A DNA stretch of 42,525 nt from an uncultured Bacteroidales bacterium (GTDB lineage: Bacteria; Bacteroidota; Bacteroidia; Bacteroidales; Bacteroidaceae), in the NCBI GenBank assembly GCA_902771725.1, contig CACXXT010000025.1:1-42525 (forward strand), in the 5' to 3' direction. The notes beneath the pieces were generated by a model. It was not told the DNA's origin. It saw only the letters and a program-made list of their open reading frames with translations, and did not search any database. Made by a program: the position numbers and the translations under genes. The number at the start of each line of letters is the position of its first letter. Within the stretch, counting starts at the first letter, position 1. Positions 9,109 through 17,848 of this stretch are shown here, piece by piece.

Positions 9109-10170
9109 ATGCTTGCCTTGTTCATCGACCGCGACGGCACCATTCTTCAGGAACCTGCCGACGAACAGATAGATTCCTTCGAGAAATTCCATTTTGTACC
9201 TGGAGCTATCGGTGCCTTACGTTTCCTGCGCGAGCACACCGACTACCGCTTCGTTATGGTCTCCAACCAGGACGGCCTCGGCACTGCTTCCTATCCTGAA
9301 GAAGACTTTTGGCCCACGCAGAACCTGATGCTGGAAATCCTAGCCGGCGAAGGCGTCACCTTCGATGACATACTAATCGACCGCAGCTTCCCTGAGGACA
9401 ACCTTCCCACTCGCAAACCCGGAACGGCCATGCTCGCAGCCTACACCGGCGGCTCCTGTGACCTTACCAATAGTTTTGTCATCGGCGATCGTGCGACCGA
9501 CGCTCAGCTCGCAGCCAACCTTGGCTGTCAGGCACTGATCCTAGGCGAAGGCTTAGACTGGTCAAAGGTCACCGAAATCGTCTACGCAGGCTCACGTCGC
9601 GCCTCCGTCCGACGCACAACCAAGGAGACCGATATCGCCATCTCTCTCGACCTCGACGGCACCGGCCGCAGCCACATCACCACTGGACTCGGTTTCTTCG
9701 ACCACATGCTCGAACAGATTGCCAAGCATGGTAGCATAGACCTCGACATTCAGGTCCGCGGCGACCTGCATGTTGACGAACACCACACCATCGAGGACAC
9801 TGCACTCGCCCTCGGTGAGGCTCTCTTGAAAGCCCTCGGAGACAAACGTGGCATTGAGCGCTACGGCTACACCCTCCCCATGGACGACTGCCTTTGTTCC
9901 GTGGTTCTTGACTTCGGAGGGCGACCATGGCTCGTATGGGATGCCGAGTTCCACCGCGAGCACATAGGCGAGATGCCTACAGAGATGTTCCTCCATTTCT
10001 TCAAGAGCCTCTCGGATGCTGCACGCATGAATCTGAATATCAAGGCCGAAGGGCAGAATGAGCACCATAAGATTGAAGGCATCTTCAAGGCCTTCGCCCG
10101 TGCCATCCGCATGGCCGTACGCCGCGACATCCACCACATGCAGCTCCCCTCCAGCAAGGGAGTCCTGTGA
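9109..10170 (+). CDS. hisB: Bifunctional histidinol-phosphatase / imidazoleglycerol-phosphate dehydratase
   Basis: The 353-residue fusion has two parts. Residues 1 to about 165 are a HAD-type phosphatase (FIDRDGTI nucleophile motif, [24 protein letters not shown]). From about 170 onward comes the dehydratase: [33 protein letters not shown] with metal-binding His/Glu, and the C-terminal [20 protein letters not shown]. It performs the dehydration and the dephosphorylation flanking the HisC step. It is the last recognised his gene here; hisH, hisA, hisF and hisI are not in this window. A lipoprotein gene follows 35 nt later without an obvious terminator. Confidence 0.96.
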   Translation: MLALFIDRDGTILQEPADEQIDSFEKFHFVPGAIGALRFLREHTDYRFVMVSNQDGLGTASYPEEDFWPTQNLMLEILAGEGVTFDDILIDRSFPEDNLPTRKPGTAMLAAYTGGSCDLTNSFVIGDRATDAQLAANLGCQALILGEGLDWSKVTEIVYAGSRRASVRRTTKETDIAISLDLDGTGRSHITTGLGFFDHMLEQIAKHGSIDLDIQVRGDLHVDEHHTIEDTALALGEALLKALGDKRGIERYGYTLPMDDCLCSVVLDFGGRPWLVWDAEFHREHIGEMPTEMFLHFFKSLSDAARMNLNIKAEGQNEHHKIEGIFKAFARAIRMAVRRDIHHMQLPSSKGVL

Positions 10171-10205
10171 ATCCTTAAGCAACAATCATCCTAATAAGCA
10201 AATCT

Positions 10206-11831
10206 ATGAAACAGAGAATTCTTACTATGTTTGCAACGGCAACTCTCCTGGTATGCCTAGGTGGCTGCAAAGACAAGAATGAAAACGCCTCCGACATCGA
10301 ACTGAATGAGATGGAGAAGAGTCTCGTAGGACTCTGGTCAGAAGAGTTCGAATACCAGGACGTGACCGAGGACGGCAAGCCCTTTAACCGCGCCCTTATA
10401 GCCATGGAGGCCAAGGAAGACCACACTGGATATATCGCCCTGGCCGTCTTCGACGACGAGTTCAACGAGCCCCTGGAGATCTACGGCGGTCCCAAGGACG
10501 CACCCTTCACATGGAAGGTGACGCCCGAAGGGTATGTCGTTCTGACCGACCCCAATACTGGCCAAAGCATCAGATATGCCCCGACGCGCGCCAAGGGTGA
10601 CCACGGCGACTTCGTGGATATCAACCATATAGACATGAACTGCGAGCAGGGCCGCATCGACTTCAGCAACGCCTCCCACTCCGGCACGCTCACCAAACCC
10701 GGCAGTAGCCAGAGCGACCTGATTCAGGACTGGATGGCGAAGTCTACACTCCCGCGCGCAACCGTCACGGACAGCATCCCCGTGGAAATCTTTCCCGACT
10801 ACATGAACTACGTGTTCACCTATCCGTCCATAGACCCCTTCGGCAAACCCTGCACGCTCAGCGGTACTATCACGGTCAACAAGGCGCTGCTCCGCGAGAA
10901 CAAGCCCTTCAACGGCATCCTCCTTTACAACCACTTTACCATCTCCGCCACCACCCAGGCACACTCGCGCGGAGCCGTGGAGTTCCCCACGGGAGCTGCC
11001 CTGACCGACTTCATCATCGTCGCCCCTGACTATTACGGCTTCGGCGTCACCGAGAAGGAGCCGCAGGCCTACTGCATCTCCCGCGCCAACGGACGCGCCT
11101 CGCTCGATGCATACCTCGCCGCCAAGCGCATGATAGAAGACCTGAAGGTGAAGAAGCGCAACGATTTCATCATCGCAGGCTACTCCGAAGGCGCACAGAC
11201 CACCATGGCCGTGCTGCGAGAGATTTCCGAGCGACATCCCGAGATCAAGGTCAAGAGAGCATTCGCCGGCGACGGACCCTACGACATCAACTCCATGTAC
11301 GACGCCATCGCCAAGGGCACCACGGAGATGCCCAGCACCGTTTGCAACGTGCTCTATGCCTACAACCACTTTTTCCGCCTCGGCTTCGATATCCACGACT
11401 TCCTGAAAGACCCCGTTGCCAGCCACTTTGACGAGTGGTTCCTCAGCAAACAGAACAAGCGCATGGCCCTCGACCTGGAACTCATCAAGACCAAGAAAAC
11501 TAGCGACTTCTGCACCGCTGCCGTCCTCGATAACAGTAGCCCCCTCTCGCAACGCTTCAAGGCAGCCTTCAGCCAGGATGCCCTTACCAGCGGATGGAAA
11601 CCCCGCCGCAATTTCGACATCATGCTCTTCCACGACACCAAGGACGATGTCGTGCCCGTGGACAACTTCTACGCCATGAGCAAGTTCCTCGAGGCCAGCG
11701 GCGTCAAGACCCAGGAGTTCGTGGGCGAGTACAGCTCGGAGACCACTAAAGAGCTCGGCATCACCAACCACGAGGTCTCCGCTCTCACCTTTTTCCTCCG
11801 GGTTATCGAGTGGATAACTGCGAATTATTGA
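10206..11831 (+). CDS. Secreted lipoprotein with C-terminal alpha/beta-hydrolase (lipase/esterase-like) domain
   Basis: A lipoprotein signal ends at LGGC (Cys 21), so export and lipidation are expected. Residues about 35-170 resemble a lipocalin-like or lipoprotein extension (SLVGLWSEEFEYQDV). The second part is an alpha/beta hydrolase: GYSEGAQ gives a nucleophile elbow (Ser 327), KDDVVP near residue 480 gives the acid, and NHE near residue 522 a plausible catalytic His. The length and layout recall secretory lipase-type enzymes. The substrate is unknown; esters on plant polysaccharides or lipids are both possible. It lies 35 nt after hisB and could be read through from the his operon. Confidence 0.75.
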   Translation: MKQRILTMFATATLLVCLGGCKDKNENASDIELNEMEKSLVGLWSEEFEYQDVTEDGKPFNRALIAMEAKEDHTGYIALAVFDDEFNEPLEIYGGPKDAPFTWKVTPEGYVVLTDPNTGQSIRYAPTRAKGDHGDFVDINHIDMNCEQGRIDFSNASHSGTLTKPGSSQSDLIQDWMAKSTLPRATVTDSIPVEIFPDYMNYVFTYPSIDPFGKPCTLSGTITVNKALLRENKPFNGILLYNHFTISATTQAHSRGAVEFPTGAALTDFIIVAPDYYGFGVTEKEPQAYCISRANGRASLDAYLAAKRMIEDLKVKKRNDFIIAGYSEGAQTTMAVLREISERHPEIKVKRAFAGDGPYDINSMYDAIAKGTTEMPSTVCNVLYAYNHFFRLGFDIHDFLKDPVASHFDEWFLSKQNKRMALDLELIKTKKTSDFCTAAVLDNSSPLSQRFKAAFSQDALTSGWKPRRNFDIMLFHDTKDDVVPVDNFYAMSKFLEASGVKTQEFVGEYSSETTKELGITNHEVSALTFFLRVIEWITANY

Positions 11832-11920
11832 CCATGAACGTGAGCGCGGAACCGACCGCATGATAGGAAACCCAGGAAGACACAAACAAATGACTTGACA
11901 CATCACACAAACGTAAGCGT

Positions 11921-12937
11921 ATGATAATAGCAAGTAGAGTAACAGACAATACCAGTCCTCCGGCACATCGCGGTAGTACAATTGCCATCTTTCTCGTTCT
12001 GATGAGCTGCATGACGATGCCGCTGTCCTCACAGAACATCTTCCGACGAGTGGACAGCATCCTGACCAAAAACTACCACAAGGGTAACATCGACACGACC
12101 TATGTCACCCGTCCGTCGTCAAAGTGGACCCTCAAGGCTCAGTTCAACCTCTCTGGGGCGAAGATAGAATCTGAAGGAATAGAGAACGGAAAGCATTTCA
12201 AATCCGCATTGACAGCCGAATACAAATCCACAATCAGCCTGGGCGTTAGCTATCTGGGCCTCTCGCTCAATCTTTCCCTCAATCCCGCCAAACTCATGGG
12301 AAAATACCATGACTATGAACTGAACCTCAGCTCCTACGGAAAGCGATTCGGCTTTGACTTCAGCTATCAGGACGCGAAGAATTTCACTGGATGGCACGAC
12401 CATGAGGGTATGGATCGCATTGAACTCAGCGCCGATATTCTTTCCGTGAAGACCATCAATCTGAACGCTTACTACATCTTCAACGCTCGCCGTTTTTCCT
12501 ATCCCGCCGCATTCTCGCAGAGCTACATCCAGCACCGCTCCGCCGGCAGTTTCCTCCTTGCAGCATCGGGAATGAGCCAGCGCGCCAAGCTCGATTGGGA
12601 ACAGAAAATGGACCTTAAAATGTTGAATATCGCCATCGGGGGAGGCTACGGCTACAACTTCGTGCCCGCGCGGGGATGGCTACTGCATATCTCGGCTTTG
12701 CCCACCTTCATCGTCTATAGCAATACATCGTTGTCATTCGGCGACGTCCACGTACCGCTGCACTACCATTTTCCCGAAGTCATCATTACGGGTCGTGGGG
12801 CCGTGGTGCGTCAGGAAAGGAAAATCTTCTATGGTGCCTCCGCAGTCTATAACTTCACGAATATAGGCAATGAGAAGAGTCTTGCCCTGCACAACCAGAA
12901 ATGGCGATTACGCGCCTTCTTCGGTCTTCGCCTATAA
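11921..12937 (+). CDS. DUF4421-like outer-membrane beta-barrel protein
   Basis: The 338-residue protein has a hydrophobic segment (STIAIFLVLMSCMTMPLSSQ) at about residues 19-38, consistent with a signal peptide; a later internal Met could be the true start. The rest alternates aromatic/hydrophobic and polar residues as in beta-barrels (ISLGVSYLGLSLNLSLNP, FGFDFSYQDAKNFTGWH), ending in WRLRAFFGLRL, a barrel-like C-terminus. YHDYELNLSSYGKRFGFD fits my memory of the DUF4421 family; no function is established. It sits 89 nt after the hydrolase gene on the same strand. Confidence 0.6.
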   Translation: MIIASRVTDNTSPPAHRGSTIAIFLVLMSCMTMPLSSQNIFRRVDSILTKNYHKGNIDTTYVTRPSSKWTLKAQFNLSGAKIESEGIENGKHFKSALTAEYKSTISLGVSYLGLSLNLSLNPAKLMGKYHDYELNLSSYGKRFGFDFSYQDAKNFTGWHDHEGMDRIELSADILSVKTINLNAYYIFNARRFSYPAAFSQSYIQHRSAGSFLLAASGMSQRAKLDWEQKMDLKMLNIAIGGGYGYNFVPARGWLLHISALPTFIVYSNTSLSFGDVHVPLHYHFPEVIITGRGAVVRQERKIFYGASAVYNFTNIGNEKSLALHNQKWRLRAFFGLRL

Positions 12938-13060
12938 AGTTCATATGTAATAGGTCTTTCGGGTGGTGATAATTATCCGAATCGGGGACATTTTTATACG
13001 AAATATGGTTGGATGGGGCATTTTCCCGATTCCAATGTGCAGGAATGTCGGCAGAATGAC

Positions 13061-13068
13061 TACCTTTG
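13061..13068 (+). promoter_or_regulatory. Promoter of the GH92 gene
   Basis: TACCTTTG is a perfect Bacteroidetes -7 element 108 nt before the GH92 start. No convincing -33 TTTG is seen. The 239-nt gap before the gene also holds an 8-bp inverted pair (12979-12986 with 13025-13032), which may be an operator or incidental. Confidence 0.6.
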
Positions 13069-13176
13069 CAGCTGCAAACATCCAAGAAGAACCATTTCTG
13101 CGTGGAAAATCCGAGGCAGAAAAACCTATAATACAAAACGGTCGTAAAGTCAGAGAAACAAAATACATAAACGATT

Positions 13177-15360
13177 ATGGAGAAGAAAGCATTATTTGTT
13201 ATTGGCATGTTCGGTTGCTGGGGTCTCACAGCCGTTGCGGGTAGCATCACCGATCGTGTGGATACGCGGCTGGGTACGACCACCCTGTGGACTCCGGAGG
13301 ATCTGGGATTCCATCATCTGCGCGACAAACGTCCTTGGGGCGGTGAGACCTTCCCAGGCGCGACGACTCCCAACGGCATGGTGCAACTGTCGCCCGTGAC
13401 GAAGTACGGTTCCGGCGGCGGTTATCAGTACGAGGATCTCAATATCTACGGTTTTGCTCACACAGCCATGGGGCATTGGAACCTGCTCAATGTGCCCATG
13501 CTGCCCGTGACGAAGGCTGGATACTATCGTGCTGATAGCTATGCCTCGCACTTCAGCCATGAGCGCGAGACGGCTCGTCCGGGATACTATCAGGTGTATT
13601 TGGAACGGTACGGGGTGAACGCCGAGATGACGGTAACACCGCGTTGTGGCTACCACCGCTACACCTTTCGCCCGGAGGACGAGAAACTGCTACTCATCGA
13701 TATCACCCGCGCCAACGGAAGGCCGCGCCGCAAGGAGGTGACGCAGGTAGGGCTGCGTGCGCTGCAAGGTCGGCAGGACGGTGTCTTCTTCTACGCCGTG
13801 ACGAACTACGAGATCGGTGAGGTGCGGCGGGAACAGGGCTTCGGAGAACCCGTGAGCGTGGTGACTTTCAAGGACAGTCAGGGCGCCATGCCGCTGGAGG
13901 TGAAGGTGGGACTCTCGTTCACTTCGATGGAGAATGCAAGGCTGAACCTGGAGACGGAACTGGCAGGAAAGGACTTCGGGCAGGTGCGGCTCGAAGCGGA
14001 CAGCCATTGGGAGACGCTGCTGGGCCACGTACGCGTCAGCGGCGGCACGGAAGAGCAGAAGAACATGCTATACTCCACGCTCTACCGCGCTTTTCTCTGG
14101 CCGTCGCTGCGCAGCGATGTGAACGGTGAGTACCGCGACGACCGCGGACGTACGGTTCAGGAATCGTCTTTCCTCTACTACACAAACCCCGCCTTCTGGG
14201 ACGAGGCCCGCAACCAGCTCACGCTGCTGGCGATATTGAACCCGCAGGTGGCTACGGACGTTATTAAGTCGTCCATAGACCGTGGCGAGAAACAGGGCGG
14301 CTATATGCCCACCTACTTCCACGGAGACCACGCCTCGACATTCATCTCGGGCGCCTGGCTGCGTGGACTGCACACATTCGATCTGCAGCGCGCCTACCAG
14401 CTGATCCTGAAGAATGCCACCGTGGCAGGACGCGGCGGCAGACCCTACCTGGAGGAATACATGAAGCAGGGATGGATTGCTGAGAAGGACACGTTCAACG
14501 TGCCTACGTGGGATGAATACAAGGCCGCCGTGACCAAGACGCTGGAGTACGCCTACGATGACTATGCCGTAGGCCTGGTGGCGCGCGAGCTGAAGGACAA
14601 GAAAAACGAGAAACTGCTCATGGAGCGGGCTGGGAACTACAGGAATGTTTATGACCCCTCGACGGGTTTCATGCGCGGGCGCATCGCCGACGGCTCGTTC
14701 ATCAAGGACTTTGACCCGTACTATCCGTACTATGCCTACCAGTACCGTGAGTCCAATGCTTGGAACTCTTTGTTCTATGCCCCACACGACCCGGAAGGCA
14801 TCGTAGGGCTTTATCCTTCGAAGCAGGCCGTGGAGCAGAAGCTGGACTCATTGTTCACGGAGCCCTACCGCGACTACGAGGCGGACAACTTCTCGGGTTT
14901 CATCGGTAACTACTGCCAGGGCAACCAGCCCGGGCATACGATACCCTTCACCTACTATTTCGTAGATCGGCAGGAGAAGAGCCAGCTGGTCATTAACAAG
15001 ATTTTGAACGAATACTACGGCCGTGGTCCAGAACATCTGGCACTGCCGGGAATGGACGACGGCGGCGAGATGTCATCGTGGTATGCGCTGACGGCTCTGG
15101 GTATCTACACCTACTCGCCCGCCGACCCGAAATACATCGTCTCGGTGCCGCTGTTCGAACGCGTGGAGTTCGACCTGCCGCACGCGGGTAAGACGTTTAC
15201 CATCGTGCGCAAGGGCGAGGGTACGAAGATACGTCGCATCCTCGTCGGCGGCAAGGTGCTGAAGGGATGGTTCGTAGACCACAGCGATCTGGCCGAGGGC
15301 AAGGAAATCACCATCGAGGTGGAGTCCTCAGCCGATGGGACAACCCAAATTGGTCATTAG
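13177..15360 (+). CDS. GH92 family exo-alpha-mannosidase (secreted)
   Basis: A signal peptide covers residues 1 to about 22 (FVIGMFGCWGLTAVAG). The mature start VDTRLGTTTLWTPEDLGF and ETFPGATTPNGMVQLSPVTKYG are typical GH92 N-terminal elements. FAHTAMGHWNLLN, ESSFLYYTNPAFWDEARNQLTLL and GMDDGGEMSSWYALTALGIY match the (alpha/alpha)6 catalytic domain; the last contains the acidic motif around the calcium-dependent inverting site. At 727 residues the length is normal. GH92 enzymes release alpha-linked mannose, usually from N-glycans or yeast mannan; linkage specificity cannot be read here. It is a single-gene unit with its own promoter and a strong hairpin downstream. Confidence 0.93.
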   Translation: MEKKALFVIGMFGCWGLTAVAGSITDRVDTRLGTTTLWTPEDLGFHHLRDKRPWGGETFPGATTPNGMVQLSPVTKYGSGGGYQYEDLNIYGFAHTAMGHWNLLNVPMLPVTKAGYYRADSYASHFSHERETARPGYYQVYLERYGVNAEMTVTPRCGYHRYTFRPEDEKLLLIDITRANGRPRRKEVTQVGLRALQGRQDGVFFYAVTNYEIGEVRREQGFGEPVSVVTFKDSQGAMPLEVKVGLSFTSMENARLNLETELAGKDFGQVRLEADSHWETLLGHVRVSGGTEEQKNMLYSTLYRAFLWPSLRSDVNGEYRDDRGRTVQESSFLYYTNPAFWDEARNQLTLLAILNPQVATDVIKSSIDRGEKQGGYMPTYFHGDHASTFISGAWLRGLHTFDLQRAYQLILKNATVAGRGGRPYLEEYMKQGWIAEKDTFNVPTWDEYKAAVTKTLEYAYDDYAVGLVARELKDKKNEKLLMERAGNYRNVYDPSTGFMRGRIADGSFIKDFDPYYPYYAYQYRESNAWNSLFYAPHDPEGIVGLYPSKQAVEQKLDSLFTEPYRDYEADNFSGFIGNYCQGNQPGHTIPFTYYFVDRQEKSQLVINKILNEYYGRGPEHLALPGMDDGGEMSSWYALTALGIYTYSPADPKYIVSVPLFERVEFDLPHAGKTFTIVRKGEGTKIRRILVGGKVLKGWFVDHSDLAEGKEITIEVESSADGTTQIGH

Positions 15361-15413
15361 ACCGACAAATGCTTTCTTAATTTGATTTAAGTTTCGGATG
15401 AGAGCACAACAAA

Positions 15414-15448
15414 AGCGAGCGGGCGCCGAATTGGCAGGCCCGCTCGCT
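15414..15448. terminator. Bidirectional hairpin terminator between GH92 and RNase G/E
   Basis: Perfect 11-bp arms (15414-15424 with 15438-15448, GC-rich core GCGAGCGGGC) around a 13-nt loop lie between two convergent genes. T residues follow on the plus strand and, read on the minus strand, a T run follows as well. Confidence 0.75.
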
Positions 15449-15453
15449 CTGTT

Positions 15454-17028
15454 TCATTTCATGTCTTCCTCGGCTTTCATGTCGATTTCCTCGCCCTTGG
15501 GGGTGAAGAACTCGTACTGGAGGAAGGCGAGTCGTTGGTTGGGGATGATGCGGATACCGAAGCCGTACTTCATCTGCCAGCGGCGCTTCAGCGAGACGAA
15601 GCCCTGGTTGATGTAGGCGGCAACGTAGGGGTGGACATGTAGGACAAATGCGCGAATCTGAAGGTGATTCACGAGTTGGTCAATCTTTTGCTCTAGCAGG
15701 TCGGTGAAGAGGAAACTGGATTTGATGGTGCCCTTTCCCATGCAGGTGGGGCAGGTCTCGTCGACATGAACTTCCATAACGGGTCGGACACGCTGGCGTG
15801 TGATTTGCATCAATCCGAATTTGCTCAGGGGCAGAATATTGTGGCGTGCGCGGTCGCGCTTCATGTTCTCTACCATTCGTTCGTAGAGTTTCTGTCGGTC
15901 CTCGGCGACGTTCATGTCTATGAAGTCCACGACGATGATGCCTCCCATATCCCGCAGTCGCAACTGGCGTGCGAGTTCGTCGGCAGCTCCGAGGTTTACC
16001 TCGAGGGCGTTAGCTTCTTGGCCGTCGGGGTTCTTGGCGCGGTTGCCACTGTTGACGTCAACGACGTGCAGTGCTTCTGTGTGTTCGATGATGAGGTAAG
16101 CTCCGTGCTTGTAGCTCACGGTCTTTCCGAAGGATGTCTTTATTTGCCGGGTGACGTCGAAATTGTCGAAGATGGGCAACTTGCCCTTGTAAAGTTTGAC
16201 AATTTCCTGCATCTCGGGCGCAATGAGCTTGACGTAGTCCTTCACCTCGTCGTAGACGCGCGGGTCGTTGATGTAGATGTTCTCGTAGGTCGGATTGAAG
16301 AGGTCGCGCAGCAGAGCAACCGTGCGGTTGGTCTCTTCGTAGCACAGGCAGGGCAGGTCTTTGGCGGCGTGTGCACGTGCGATGGCGTCGTCCCATCGCT
16401 TGAGGAGTATCATCAGTTCCTGGTCGAGTTCCTGAACCTTCTTACCTTCAGCCACGGTGCGCACGATAACTCCGAAGTTCTTGGGCTTGATGCTTTGGAT
16501 AATCTGCTTCAGGCGTGCGCGCTCGGCGCTGGACTTAATCTTGGAGCTGACGTTGACTTTGTCGGTGAAGGGAACGAGGACGAGGAAACGTCCTGGGAAG
16601 GTGATCTCGCAGGTAAGGCGGGGTCCCTTGGTGGAGATGGGTTCCTTGACAATCTGCACGAGCAGCTCCTGACCCAGCTGCAGTACATTCTGCACGCTGC
16701 CTTCTTTGGGCAGTTCGGGCTGAATGCTTGCTTTCTGCATGGGGAAGATTTTCTTCTTGTCGCTGCCTAATTGCCTGAGGTACTTGGCAAAAGAGTGGTA
16801 CTGAGGTCCTAAATCCAGATAATGCAGGAATGCATCGCGCTCATGACCCACATTGACGAAGCACGCATTGAGCCCAGGCATGAGCTTGCGCACCTTGGCG
16901 AAATAGATGTTGCCTACGTTGAAGCTGGCTGCCTGTTCTTCTTCCTGATATTCCACGAGGCGCTTGTCCTCGGTCAGGGCGATGGCAATCTTCTTCGGCT
17001 GTACATCTACGATAACTTCACAGGTCAT
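15454..17028 (-). CDS. rng: Ribonuclease G/E family endoribonuclease
   Basis: The 524-residue protein has the catalytic half of RNase E/G: an N-terminal S1-like RNA-binding region (NIYFAKVRKLMPGLNACFVNVGHERDAFLH), the 5' sensor/RNase H-like part, catalytic-type Asp residues at about 324 (HVVDVNSGN) and 368 (VVDFIDM) with spacing close to that in E. coli RNase E, and the zinc-link motif CPTCMGKG. There is no long C-terminal scaffold, so the architecture is RNase G-like. It should process or degrade RNA from 5'-monophosphate ends. It is the last gene of an HU / small basic protein / rng run on the minus strand. Its 198-nt upstream gap is rich in hairpins that could be an autoregulatory leader. 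Confidence 0.93.
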   Translation of the reverse strand: MTCEVIVDVQPKKIAIALTEDKRLVEYQEEEQAASFNVGNIYFAKVRKLMPGLNACFVNVGHERDAFLHYLDLGPQYHSFAKYLRQLGSDKKKIFPMQKASIQPELPKEGSVQNVLQLGQELLVQIVKEPISTKGPRLTCEITFPGRFLVLVPFTDKVNVSSKIKSSAERARLKQIIQSIKPKNFGVIVRTVAEGKKVQELDQELMILLKRWDDAIARAHAAKDLPCLCYEETNRTVALLRDLFNPTYENIYINDPRVYDEVKDYVKLIAPEMQEIVKLYKGKLPIFDNFDVTRQIKTSFGKTVSYKHGAYLIIEHTEALHVVDVNSGNRAKNPDGQEANALEVNLGAADELARQLRLRDMGGIIVVDFIDMNVAEDRQKLYERMVENMKRDRARHNILPLSKFGLMQITRQRVRPVMEVHVDETCPTCMGKGTIKSSFLFTDLLEQKIDQLVNHLQIRAFVLHVHPYVAAYINQGFVSLKRRWQMKYGFGIRIIPNQRLAFLQYEFFTPKGEEIDMKAEEDMK

Positions 17029-17060
17029 TCGGATTTACTGATTTTGGATTTATGTATTAC

Positions 17061-17171
17061 GGAATATCGGGCTCTGATATTCCGGGATTTCGAAACCGCG
17101 AAAGGGATGCGGTTCCCGGATTTAAACAAGGAACAAACAGGTCCCTGTCAAAGGGTAGCTTGTTTGTTCCT
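17061..17171 (-). promoter_or_regulatory. Structured leader with three stem-loops upstream of rng
   Basis: Three hairpins lie in a row: 17061-17068 with 17076-17083 (8 bp), 17094-17099 with 17109-17114 extended by CCGGG/CCCGG at 17082-17086 and 17115-17119, and 17129-17139 with 17161-17171 (11 bp) enclosing a short CCCT/AGGG stem. They fill the gap between the 29-residue gene and rng. The third could be a weak terminator; the set could be an RNA cis-element. Confidence 0.45.
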
Positions 17172-17226
17172 CGTCGGGGTGACTCACGAAGTCTGAGGGA
17201 CGGAGAGAGTCAAGGCGGAGCAAGGG

Positions 17227-17316
17227 TTACTTGCTCTTATGTCTGTTCTTTCTCAGTCTCTTCTTACGCTTGTGAGTAGACATCTTGTGTCTCTTTTTCT
17301 TTTTTCCGCTTGGCAT
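17227..17316 (-). CDS. 29-residue Lys/Arg-rich protein of the AURKAIP1/COX24 (mS38-like) type
   Basis: The translation begins MPSGKKKKRHKMSTHKRKKR and ends LRKNRHKSK, with 20 of 29 residues basic. The HKMSTHKRKKRLRKNRHK core matches what I recall of the COX24/AURKAIP1 C-terminal family, whose mitochondrial members are the small-subunit ribosomal protein mS38; Bacteroidetes carry a minimal version. The role is probably ribosome association or RNA binding. It lies between HU and rng on the same strand, an order I recall from other Bacteroidales. It is short enough for gene callers to miss, but its composition and codon frame are unmistakable. Confidence 0.8.
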   Translation of the reverse strand: MPSGKKKKRHKMSTHKRKKRLRKNRHKSK

Positions 17317-17392
17317 AGCTTTATTGTTTAATTATAGGTGAATAAAAAATAGATGTTGCAATATGGTTTCAGACTCGTCTTGTCAGTAGGGA

Positions 17393-17665
17393 TTACTTGA
17401 CGGTCTGGAAGAAAATCTTGGCAGGCTTGAAAGCGGGAATGTTGTGCTCGGGGATAATCAGAGTGGTGTTCTGAGTGATGTTGCGAGCGGTCTTGCGTGC
17501 GCGCTTCTTGAGGATGAAGCTACCGAAACCACGGAGGTAGACGTTATCTTCCTGAGCGAGGGCAGCCTTCACCTGTTCCATGAAGGATTCAACGACGGTC
17601 AGAGTTGTGTTCCTGTCAATGCCAGTCTGCTTGTAGATTGCAGTAACAATGTCTTGTTTAGTCAT
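17393..17665 (-). CDS. HU-family histone-like DNA-binding protein
   Basis: The 90-residue protein starts at MTKQDIVTAIYKQTGIDR. A longer open frame upstream (to 17740) is rejected because the family begins here and the promoter lies inside that extension. LRGFGSFILKKRARKTARN is the HU/IHF signature and beta-arm start, followed by a TTLIIPEHNIPAFKPAK segment with the conserved arm-tip Pro region. It binds and bends DNA as a dimer. It is first of three minus-strand genes ending with rng. Confidence 0.94.
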   Translation of the reverse strand: MTKQDIVTAIYKQTGIDRNTTLTVVESFMEQVKAALAQEDNVYLRGFGSFILKKRARKTARNITQNTTLIIPEHNIPAFKPAKIFFQTVK

Positions 17666-17721
17666 TTTGCTTAAATGTTTATTTTTGTTGGTTAAACGTT
17701 GTTTTCTCGTTTTTTGGCTTG

Positions 17722-17729
17722 CAAATGTA
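17722..17729 (-). promoter_or_regulatory. Promoter of the HU gene
   Basis: On the minus strand TACATTTG matches TAnnTTTG, 57 nt before the HU start. The -33 match is weak (TTTC). Confidence 0.6.
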
Positions 17730-17835
17730 CAACATTTCAAGCAGTTAACGAAATCTTTGGGCTCTTTTTTTCAAAAAATATGTGTTTTGAGTGTTTTTTC
17801 GTCCCCTAAACCCCTCTTTTTTGCTCAAAAAGAAG

Positions 17836-17843
17836 TATTTTTG
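17836..17843 (+). promoter_or_regulatory. -7 element almost abutting the mutY start
   Basis: TATTTTTG fits TAnnTTTG and ends 5 nt before the mutY ATG at 17849, so a transcript from it would have almost no 5' leader. No good -33 element lies at the normal spacing. Confidence 0.5.
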
Positions 17844-17848
17844 CGGCC

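Noticed and set aside
10338..12032. A 564-codon open frame on the minus strand
   Set aside because: It mirrors the lipase-like and barrel genes, has valine/glycine-rich low-information sequence typical of the antisense of GC-rich genes, and shows no family motif or promoter.
12938..13060. An RNA gene or riboswitch upstream of GH92
   Set aside because: Only one 8-bp inverted pair is visible; no tRNA cloverleaf or known riboswitch core could be recognised.
15766..16770. A 334-codon open frame on the plus strand inside rng
   Set aside because: It is antisense to a gene with catalytic residues and zinc motif intact; its Val/Leu/Asp-rich composition reflects the complement of those codons.
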